From Diplodia intermedia (taxonomy: Eukaryota; Ascomycota; Dothideomycetes; Botryosphaeriales; Botryosphaeriaceae), in assembly GCA_021495925.1 (NCBI GenBank), contig JAKEKT010000003.1, forward strand, positions 1 through 64,000: a DNA stretch of 64,000 nt, written 5' to 3'. How positions within the stretch are numbered: position 1 is the stretch's first letter; every line of letters begins with the position of its first letter. A program made the translations under genes and the position numbers. This document shows positions 55,419-64,000 of the stretch, piece after piece. The notes beneath the pieces were generated by a model that did no database searches, had not been told where the DNA came from, and saw nothing but the letters and a program-made list of their open reading frames with translations.

Positions 55419-56518
55419 ATGCATTTCTCAACCATTTTCACCAGCACACTGCTCCTCGCCGCCAACGGCGCGCAGGCATACTTCAAGCCCCGGGCAAACA
55501 TGCAACTCGCAGTACCCCGCGCCGCTCTCCCCTATGGCAGTTCGCATTACAACAGCTTCGATCGCCGAGGCGTCACCTTCAACAAACGTACCGAACACAT
55601 GAAAGATTCGGCCGCCGCCGCTGCAGAAACCCCTGCCGCCGCAGAAACCCCCGGTGCAACATGGTCGGCAGCCGCGGCAGCCGCTACACCCGGAGCAGGG
55701 CAGACGGGAGGCGCGACTCCGGGCCCTGGCGACAAGGTGCAGGTGGTGCAGGTGGGCGGGTCAAACGGCTCGCTGACGTTCCAGCCGAATGACATCAAGG
55801 CGGACATGGGCAGCTTCGTGCAGTTCCAATTCAACCCGATGAACCACTCGGTCGTACAGTCGACGTTCGACGCTCCGTGCATGCCTATGTCCATCAGCAT
55901 GCCCAACGCCAGCTCCAACGCCTTCTTCTCCGGCTTCATGCCCGCGGCGCTCGCCTCCACCGCCTCCGCCGCTACCGCGAGCAACGGGACGATGATGGCG
56001 GCGGCGGGGTCGTCGGGAACGGTTGGGGGGAAGTTGACGTACACGATCAAGGTCTCGGACGCGAAGCCGATTTGGTTCTACTGTTCCCAGGGCAAGCACT
56101 GTCAGGCCGGCATGGTCGGCGCCATCAACGCGTAAGTTCCCTCCCCTCCCTCCCGCCCTTCCCTCCCCCACCCCCAAAACTAAACTAACTCGGCTTTCAC
56201 AGGGCCTCTACCGGCGAAAAGACCCTCGCCGCTTACAAGCAGCTCGCCGGTGCCGCGGCCGAGAACCTCTCGCCCGGCCAGATTCCCTCAGCCATGTCCG
56301 GCAACAGCACCGCCGCCGGCGGTAGTTCCTCTTCCTCTAGCGGCCAGGCCGGCGCCGAGGCGGGCGCCGACGGCGCCGCCGGCGCATCTGGCACCGACAG
56401 CAGCAGTCCCGCGCAGCAGACGACCAACGCTGGCGTGCGCGTCGTCGGCGATGTCATCGCCTCATCTGCGATGGCGGCGGCCTTGGCGTTGGGTGTTGCT
56501 GTCCTCACGCTGCTGTAG
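55419..56518 (+). CDS. Secreted GPI-type cupredoxin, Ser/Ala-rich
   Basis: Two exons (55419-56131 and 56203-56518, 71 nt intron) give 342 residues. A signal peptide covers about 1-20. A Pro/Ala/Thr-rich linker leads to a cupredoxin domain at about 105-240. All four type 1 copper ligands appear in place: His143 (NHSV), then Cys222, His227 and Met232 in C-X4-H-X4-M. The end is Ser/Gly/Ala-rich with a hydrophobic tail, fitting a GPI anchor. Proteins of this kind, often annotated as extracellular serine-rich proteins, are common at the surface of filamentous fungi and some rise during plant infection. Their electron partner is not known. CT-rich promoter sequence suggests strong expression. Confidence 0.86.
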
Positions 56519-57701
56519 ATGGAGTGAAGGTCGATGGGGAAGAGAGCAGTAGCAGCAAGGAGGGAGAAAGGGTGAGCGCAAGACCCTGGAAGTGGTTTCT
56601 CCTGTAAGGGGGATGTGATGACTTGACAGGGTCGCAGTTGTATAACGTACGTTGGGAGGAGTTCTTCACGGGTATCAATGGGCATGACTTGTTTTCATAT
56701 TTTTCTTTCTTCTGTGAGCTGGCTGGACCTCTACTCATCATCTACCAAAGATGTTACCCACATGCTTGGGCAACGTCTACCTTATGTTCTTTTCCCCTTC
56801 CCCCACTGCTTTTGCTTTTCCTTTTCTTGCTACAACCAAAAATACCCTACTTGGCACGCACGCAGTCTGTTTTGGAAGGTCAGTAATGAGGATGAGCTTT
56901 AGTACCATGGAAAAAAAAGAAACCTTAATCAAAAGAACAATTGTTGTCTGTCATGCGCTTGCCCCTTTTGTGCTATCCTTCGTGCAAGGATACATCGCAT
57001 CCACGCGCCCATTCGGTCCTTCGCATCACGGCGGGTGACAACAGAAATTGATCGCCCACATCTGCCTGATAGAAGAATTCGATTTGGGATGGATAGTTGA
57101 ATACAAGATCCGGATATAGATATAAGCTTTAAACACACGTATTTGCGTCCGGATCCTGCATTCGACTGCCTATATATGATGATGCGGCATCTGTGTAAGG
57201 CAGATGCGGGTGGGTGGGCAATTTCTTTTGTCACCCGCCGTGGCATGATCTTTGAAACTTTTTTTTGTATTGAATTACTCTAGCTTTTGGCCTCTGTGTG
57301 CAATCCTAAATCTCTCGCTCCATTTACTTTCTTTTTTTCTTGTTTATCTTTTCTAAAGTCCTTTCTCGCCGTTTTTAGCCGTAGGGACCTTTGTCAATTC
57401 ATTTCCGTTTCGCCGCTCGTTATACCGTGGTTTCTCCCGAAGAAATTGGAGATGAAAGTAATCAAAAAACACCTTCTGTTAGGGTATCATCGTCCATAAG
57501 AACGCAGTTTACCTTTCCTAGAACTCGCCAACAGGTGCTCAAAGTCCATGAGCACCGCAGCGGCAATTGTCAGAGGAGAAAGGGAAAACTGGGAGAACTG
57601 GGAAGTTGTGGTCAATAATGCTCGAATGCTGTTGGATTGGATCACAGTCAGAGTCGTAAAGGTAAACGACGAGTGAGCAAGGTATAGAAGTAGTCGGATC
57701 C
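56519..57701. other. Convergent intergenic region with a MITE
   Basis: 1183 bp between the 3' ends of the cupredoxin and F-box genes. The element at 57027-57242 is the main feature. The remainder is AT-rich with T runs and no gene. Confidence 0.6.
57027..57242 (+). mobile_element. Copy A of the palindromic MITE-like element
   Basis: Ends are CACGGCGGGTGACAA and its complement TTGTCACCCGCCGTG. The match between the two halves continues inward with small breaks: GAAATTG, the CACATCTGCCT/GGCAGATG block and GATCCGGA. So the 216 bp element could fold into one long hairpin centred near 57135. GCAT stands on both outer sides, a possible 4 bp target duplication, but copy B does not show one. It codes for nothing; a minus-strand frame through it (56929-57246) also occurs in copy B simply because the DNA is repeated. 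Confidence 0.85.
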
Positions 57702-60363
57702 TTAACGGCCGGTGGCACGGATGACTGCAGAGAAGCGTCCAGTACCGCCCGGCTGACAGCCGTCCAAGGTTGCAGCGAGGATGGAATCTCCATCCTGCCA
57801 GCCGATCGTAGCTCCCCAAATAGCGCGGAGAGCGTCGGCCTCCGCTTGAGGCATGAGCTCGATGATGGTAGCGAGCCACTTGTCGTTCATCACGGGTGGC
57901 ATGTGCGGCTCGAGCTCGGTACGGCGCGACCGGAAGTAGGAAGTCGATGGTCCATAGTTCCACTGGATGATTGGTTGGTATATGTTGACGTCTAACGCAG
58001 TGAGACCCCAGGCGGGATGATTGATGGTGCTGTGGCCACAGGAGATAAGTTCTATCTCCTTGAGAGCTCCAGGGTTCATCGAGTTCCTCGTGGTCTTGCC
58101 CAAAAGCCCAAAATGAGCATCGGGTGAAATCGCATCTAGGACTTGCGGCCAAGACCACTCTCTGAACGGCCAGTCTAAGGTGACGTCATATGGGCCTTGG
58201 CTCTCCAAGCAAACCTTGGTGGTTGCTTCTGGTAGGCGTCCGCCAAGCGCACAAGGAAGAACCTGCAACGAGATCGAGTCAAGAGTAAGCTTTTGAAGTC
58301 TATACTCCCGATGAGCAGCAACGATGTATTCCAAGGCCCTGGGCGTCATCCAGCTATTAGAAATAGTCAAGTGCTGAACATGGGGGAAGACAAGGATGTT
58401 GTCCATCATGTAAGGAGATGGTGGTAGCTCGTCATCAAGGAATGGAGCCGGGAGGAGGTTCGTGTTCCTTGCAAACATTCCAGTCGCCTGCTCGCCGCCG
58501 CTTGCCCATCCAATATGTAAGTTCTTGATGCTGTCGCAGCCTGCAATCTGGCTCAGCAACAAGCTCTTGAACGGTACGACTGCTCTCGACATGTCAACGT
58601 AGCGGTGTTGTAGTTTATCGTTGTGGTATCTCAGCGTTGCGATTTCCCCCATGACCATGATCTTGAGTGTCTCTAGACAGGGCAAGGCCTTCCAAAAGTC
58701 GGGTCGGTCGAAGTCTTCGAGGCATCGTCCGGGTAGGCAAGCCAGGTTCAGATTTTTGACCGCTCTGCAGGTCTCAGAATCGATCACGCCAATGATGAAG
58801 GCGTCTTTCAGTGACTCTTGAGCCCATTGGGCCCTCATAAGCGCGGCCAGCTGCGGGTCAGTGAGGCGTCCTGGGAGAATCGGATACGACGAGCAGGACT
58901 GAGTGTGGTCGGCGTCCAGGGCGGTTACCAGAAGGCCGTTTGAGGAGCACGATTCAACCGGCTCGCCGCCCAGTGGAGTAGCCTCCATCAGTGTCCGACG
59001 ATCAACGTACTGCAGCTCGCTCGGTACTCCGCTGAAAGTGATGGGATTCTGTAGGACGGAGTAACCAGCGCATTCGAGCCTGTACAGACGAGAACGGGCA
59101 AGGTCCCAAAGCTGGCCACTGGTTGCGTATTGTGACTTGACGTAGTCCCACAGTTCATACTGAGCTTGTGTGCTCCTTGAAGGTAACCCATAGGCCCCAG
59201 GAAACAGGCTGATATGGTTGTGGATGATCTGAGATTGGATCGACTTGTCAGGGCCTGGGAGCCAGCCAAGGCCGCTGTCGATCGATAGGGCAAGCTCCTT
59301 CAACTTCCCCATTTCGGCCAAGGCTTCCTTCATGCCCATAACCTCTTCGACCGCCGACACTGGCGTCTCATCATATGTATTTGGATCAGCTGGCCAGTAG
59401 TAGGTACCCCAGTACGACTTGGTGAGGGTTTGCTCTGCTAGCTTTGGCAAGATGGCTAATTGTGCTTAACAAAGTTAATGAAAGATTGTCTGAATGGACG
59501 TGAGAGGACTAACCTTCATCAACTCCACAGCTGACGCCGAACCTCTGCATGAGGTGGCCAAAGCTCTTGAAGACATTGATCGCCGTGCTCTTGCTTTTTC
59601 CCTTTCCGGTGTAGGTACTCATCTCAGCTCGAAGCTCCTCGCAGAACATACCGGAGTGGAAAGGTATGACAACAGTCTTGAACAAAACACCAGTTGCGCG
59701 AGTGCGCATCAGTCGAGAAGTTAAACGAAGGGCCTTGAGGTCGTCCCGTGACAAGTATCCTGCGACGTGATCGAACATCTCCTGAGGAATTCGGCTGAAG
59801 TGCGTGGCTGCAAGGGGGTTGATCATGGGGGGTGCGTGGGCATGAGCAACTTCACGGCCGGCAGCCCAGTCATTGAAAGCGGCGAGGGGCGCTTGCTTGG
59901 CGGCCTCTCCCTGACCAGCCTCTAGAAGAGGATACATAGTGTACCTGGCGGGTGCGTGGCCATCGACAAGGCGATCAGGCCAGACGTTGGTCACAGTTCT
60001 GCCTTCAGGCATGTTGTATGCCAAGAGAGTGCGCGGGGCTAATTTGAAGACATCCTCTGAGACTAGGAGGGAGCCAGGTACAGCCAGGGAGCCCGGAGGA
60101 CGCAGCAGCGGGAACGTTTGGTGCAAGCGAACGGAATTTGCATCATTGAACAAGCTGATGCCAACAAAGTTGAGTTGGTGAGAAGGTCGCTGGACGTCGC
60201 TAGCGGAGCTCATAAGGAAGTCGGCAAACAATTCAGAATCTCTCGGGCGGGCGAGTTGCGAGCTAGCGCCGGAGGCCGAAGACGGGTGCGTAGAGTCGAG
60301 CATGTCGGGAAGGGTGGAAGCGGTGGGTTCGGGGTTGGCTGGGCGTGCGAGTTTAGAACCCAT
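57702..60363 (-). CDS. F-box protein of unknown target
   Basis: Two exons (60363-59514 and 59455-57702, 58 nt intron) give 867 residues. An F-box-like segment lies at about 192-240 (RIPQEMFDHVAGYLSRDDLKALRLTSRLM), and what follows is a long stretch with leucine-rich, irregular repeats as in fungal F-box/LRR proteins. F-box proteins bring substrates to the SCF ubiquitin ligase through Skp1. Filamentous fungi have many fast-evolving members, and I do not recognise this one's substrate. The first 190 residues have no family resemblance. The start is the first ATG of the open frame. Confidence 0.78.
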
Positions 60364-60830
60364 GGGTGAGGGTGTGGCGCAGGTGAGAGGCGCGACTTAC
60401 TGTGGTTGGCTGCCATGGCTTCACCGTGCACCTGGAGCCGGCGCGTTTAGGTGAGCGGATCCTTGACAACCCCGGTGGTTCTGAACCGCAAGGAGCGGAG
60501 GCCACAGGCGTGGTGTCGCAAGACGAGCGCGCGGCCCAGAATCGAGGCGTGCCGACTTGAAGGTCGTCGTGGACGGGTTGTGTATGGACGACGGAGGGGA
60601 GCTCCAGCTCGAGGCTGCCATATGCTCCCGCTGCGCGCGGCGGGAAGCCTAACCGCTTTGGGCCAGAGGCGCACCTGCGCACCCAAGGCTGAGCCCCACC
60701 GCCCGCGCCAAAGCCCAGCCGGAGCGTTGGGGCACATGGAAGTCATGACTGAGTTCCCAATGCTAGCAGACGCGTCGCCCTAATGGCATTTCCCCCACAC
60801 CTGCAGAATCCCGCCCGCAAACCCCCGTCA
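60364..60830. other. Intergenic region, LCHN-like gene to F-box gene
   Basis: 467 bp between two minus-strand genes, holding the 3' flank of one and the promoter of the other. No feature is recognised. Confidence 0.45.
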
Positions 60831-62881
60831 TCAGCAGATCTTAATCCCGCAGCACTCGATGCTCCCGCCGTGCACGTCCGCTCTCCTCCCGAAGTACATC
60901 TGCAGCACCTCTTGCACAAAGTCCTTGTCCGATTCGCTCCAAACGTCCAGCCCCATCCTACTGACGTCATCGCCGTGCACCACCACCGATTCTCCTCCTC
61001 CATCTTCCCGCTCTTCGTCGTGGTCTTCGTCGTCCGCTGCATCAACAATGTCGCCGAGTGTGCTGAAGATCTCCGCCGTAACACGGTGGAAGTAGGCGAT
61101 GATGGCTGTGTGAGGTGCCGTTGCCCCTTGGTACCACGTCTGCGCCATTGCGTCCTCAGAGCTGCGGAGGGACGCGTGCGAGATGGTCATGAAGTCCGAG
61201 AGGTCGCCAAGCAACGCCCGGTCGCGATCTGCTTCTTCAGACAGCGATGCATCCTTCTCGCCTGCCGACGCCCACCACATGAAACCCGAGTAGGCGAGTG
61301 CGGCCCAAGTCGAAGCTTCGATCAAGTTGTCTGCGTAGACTTCCTCGTCGCCGGCATTGCTCTCCGGCCGTGGCGATGATCCGAGCAGTGCTGCATTGTC
61401 GTCGTCGTCTTCCTCGTCGTCGTCTTGTTCCCCGGTCCGTGGCAGATCGATGGAATGCCGTTGCGTTTTGCGAAGCTCTGCGTGCAGAATACGAAATCGT
61501 CTCAAGTCCCGCTGAGTCGCCTTGATCTCCCTGCCTGCCGCCGTTCTTATCCTTGGCCATCGCTTTTCTTCTATCGAAGATTCGACTTGCGCCGGTAGCT
61601 CGACAGTGACATCATAAAGGTTTGTCTTGATGGCCAGGACTTCATCAGTGGTACAAGCTGCCCAGCCAGGGGACCAATTACCTTCCTCCAAAGGTTCGTT
61701 CGACAGCTTGGCGGATTCGTGTTTGGACGCATCCTCCTGCAATTTGGGAATGTCATGGATCCCAACAGTGAACAAGCTTCGCAGTCGTTGCAACGGTTCG
61801 GATCCTGGGGGAAGAACATCGGTGACGGAGGAAGGGATGGTTGAAAGTATCGAGAGGTCGTAAACTAGCCGGCAAAGTCAGCGTCGTGCTTTGTCGAAGG
61901 GGAACCGCGGATATTTTATACCAAACTCGCAAGCTAGCCGAACCGGCGGCGGCGTGATGAATAAGACGCGCTTTCTAAGCAGCGCCAATCTAAGGAGAGG
62001 AAACACCAAAGGTCCGAAAGTATCTATGTACTTGATTATGGAAAGCGCGGGATGGGCGACGTCCAAAGTTTCATGTGTAGGATGGAACGCAGTCACGTTG
62101 GACAGCCCGCGCTCTCTCGCATAGCTCTTCTTCTTCCTGAGCACCGACGGTGGAGGGCGTGAAACGGTGGAAGATGTCTCGGACAACTCGTTCTCTGGAG
62201 TATCGGCGCTACGCTCTGCAGAATTTGTGGCCCAGTATTGCTCCAGGGGTTCCGTCTTCGTTGTGTCATGCGCCAACAGCCTGCGGTTGCGTTAGCGCTG
62301 CTGGTATGGGCAAAAGCGTGGCAGGCGCTTTTCGGACGTACTTGGCCAAGTCTTTGAGTCTTTGGGCATGAAGCCAGCTCCGACCAAGGCGACCTTGGCT
62401 GAGGGGAACCAGAATGCCGACAGCTACTAGATGCGCATTGCGCTCCGCCTCGGATGCCGGATCGTTGATAAATGCGCTGAGCCCTACATACTGCTCGTGT
62501 ACGAAGTATCTTGCGATTCGGAATCAGCACCTGGCTCCCGGCCCTTTCGTAGCTCATACATACACCAGATCTTCTTTGACGCTATGCAGCCCCGAAGGCA
62601 ACGACTTGAATTCTACGGCTCCATCGAGCTCGACTGGGGCGCGATCAGCGTGAGGACACTTGGGGTGCGGTGAGCGGATACGTACGGTCGGACAGGGAGC
62701 GCTTCCAAGTGATAGTGTAGCTGCGACATGCAATCAGCATTGAGGGCCGGCTGGCGTAGGAGATGTCGCGCGGCACTCACCCGATCTTGAGGTCGAACTT
62801 GATCAGGAAGAGCGCAGCGAGAGAGGGCAGATCTCCGGATGGCGCATGGCCGTTGGTTGCGGTCGCGTTAGGCGCGGACAT
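60831..62881 (-). CDS. LCHN/DENND11-like protein (DUF2347 plus DUF4484)
   Basis: Six exons (62881-62781, 62720-62686, 62633-62564, 62509-62342, 62280-61922, 61864-60831) with introns of 52-61 nt give 588 residues. The second exon is only 35 nt. The N-terminal half carries the DUF2347 signature: FLIKFDLKIGYTITWKRSL, then VEFKSLPSGLH and YFVHEQYVGLSAF. The C-terminal half carries the DUF4484 region with YSGFMWWASAGEK near residue 445, after an acidic DDDEEDDDD loop. DUF2347 is related to the uDENN part of DENN proteins such as LCHN, a group linked to Rab exchange and membrane traffic, so a role in traffic is likely but unproven. The start ATG is the first in frame. Confidence 0.85.
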
Positions 62882-64000
62882 GGCTTCCGGGCCTCATGGC
62901 ACGCGCAGGAGGGTTGGGAGGGGAGTCGGGGAAGGCGTTGGTTCCGTTGCGGCTCTCGCGTCACGCAGCGGGCGGGAACCTTGATGGATGTCGTTGCCGC
63001 CGGAACATTGCTCCGAACCGAGACGCCAGCCTGCGGTTCGCTTCCCTCGCAACGTCAACTACTTTCTCGCGTAGCCACTCCTGCCAGCAGAGTGCGGCGG
63101 ACCCTTCGTTGCCAGGCCAAATGCGAAAGCTGATCCTCTGCAGGCATTGTCAGCCCGCCGATGAAAACTTATCCAGTGCTCACACAAGAGATCCTATTCC
63201 CAGACACCCATCTTGGGGTCCTCGTCTTTCAGAGCTGACGGGACTCGCGCCAATCGATCGCGATCCGTGCTCTGCCTTGTGCCCACCGAAGCGGCATCCG
63301 GATGATGGATCTTTGCGGTGCTTTGTCCTTGAATAGGTGTAACGTATCGGCAGTCACTTCACGGTGGGTGACAAAAGAAATTGCCCGCCCACATCTGTCT
63401 CATTGAAAGAATTCGACATGGGATGGGTAGTTGAATACAAGATTCGGATATATATGTAAGATTTAAATGCGCGCATTCACGTCCGGATCTCGTATTCAAC
63501 TGCCCATGGTAATACGGCATCTGTAAGGCAGCAATTTCTTTTGTCACCCGCCGTGACGGGGGTATTTTCTCAAAAGCCGCCGCCAATGCCCCAAGAGGCG
63601 GTTGGCTCCTAAGCTCTGTTCGACCGTCTCACGCATCCGATGGTCTTCGCAGGCCGATAACTCATAAGTGGATGTGACGTCCTTTCACACGCCCTATCTG
63701 CGAGGTTTCACCACCTATGGAGGCGCGCGGAGCTCAGACATTCCCCGCCACCGATGGCGCGGAAAAGGCCCGCGACTGGTCTCCCGGAATACGACGAGGG
63801 CGGGGCAACCGAGCGGACGGACCGAGGGGGATACCTAGCTCCCAGACCGTTGCAGGTAGTCGCTACCCTGAGCGGGCCTATAAATACGTCCATGAAGTTA
63901 GATGTCCGTCGGAGCAAGACCATCTTCCCAGAATCCACGTCGCCAACTCTGCCCTGAATCCCCCTCTCTCCAAATAGGAGAAATACAGCCAAAAATGACG
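62882..64000. other. End of window, upstream of the LCHN-like gene
   Basis: 1119 bp with the promoter of the LCHN-like gene, a MITE copy at 63360-63555 and no gene I can support. Open frames from 63708 onward are short and overlap on both strands; one of them could be the start of a gene cut by the window edge, but nothing in it is recognisable. Confidence 0.5.
63360..63555 (+). mobile_element. Copy B of the palindromic MITE-like element
   Basis: Ends are CACGGTGGGTGACAAAAG and TTTTGTCACCCGCCGTG, nearly exact inverse copies. The match continues inward through GAAATTGC and the block GTTGAATAC...GATTCGGA against TCCGGATCTCGTATTCAAC. At 196 bp it is shorter than copy A, mainly because the right arm lacks the GCGGGTGGGTGG segment. 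It is in the same orientation as copies A and C and codes for nothing. Confidence 0.85.

Noticed and set aside
56929..57246. Minus-strand frame similar to one at 63359-63586, possible gene family
   Set aside because: The similarity is explained by the MITE copies underneath; the frame differs outside the repeat.

Overview
This window is nuclear DNA from a filamentous ascomycete (Pezizomycotina). The evidence is GC-rich genes broken by many 46-100 nt introns with fungal splice signals, together with families typical of this group: Zn(II)2Cys6 regulators, ACS-type MFS transporters, a fungal MIF-domain protein and a paired iron permease/ferroxidase. Dothideomycetes is my best guess for class, with low confidence. 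I support 18 protein-coding genes. Splice junctions were worked out by hand, and every joined exon set stays in frame to its stop codon. I saw no tRNA, rRNA or CRISPR array.

Layout. 0.2-3.6 kb: a von Willebrand A protein and a BTB/POZ protein, both on the minus strand. 4.1-8.7 kb: the reductive iron uptake pair, permease FTR1 and multicopper ferroxidase FET3, divergent from an 889 bp promoter that carries an opposed pair of GATA-factor sites. 9.9-14.2 kb: an allantoate-permease-type MFS transporter and an Ssh4/Ear1-type SPRY adaptor. 16.9-24.6 kb: the transportin KAP104 and an Upc2-like Zn2Cys6 regulator. 24.6-32.6 kb: an 8 kb stretch between two converging genes in which I recognise nothing. 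32.6-41.7 kb: a compact set of four genes, a PhyH-type dioxygenase, a CocE/NonD-type hydrolase, an MFS transporter and a C2H2+Zn2Cys6 regulator. This looks like a small catabolic or biosynthetic cluster. 42-49 kb: a PP2C phosphatase, a ubiquitin-like membrane protein and the mitochondrial phosphatidylserine decarboxylase PSD1. 51.5-62.9 kb: a MIF-domain protein, the CENP-X/MHF2 histone-fold protein, a GPI-type cupredoxin, an F-box protein and an LCHN/DENND11-like (DUF2347/DUF4484) protein.

Mobile DNA. Three non-coding elements of about 200 bp (9314-9511, 57027-57242, 63360-63555) are copies of one MITE-like family in which the whole element is one long imperfect palindrome. One copy is strongly decayed.

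How genes work together. FET3 oxidises Fe(II) and hands Fe(III) to FTR1, and the shared promoter fits joint repression by a GATA iron regulator. In the 32.6-41.7 kb set the dioxygenase and hydrolase diverge from one 452 bp promoter, with transporter and regulator alongside. This suggests uptake, ester or amide hydrolysis and oxidation of one compound under a local regulator. That is an inference from arrangement only.
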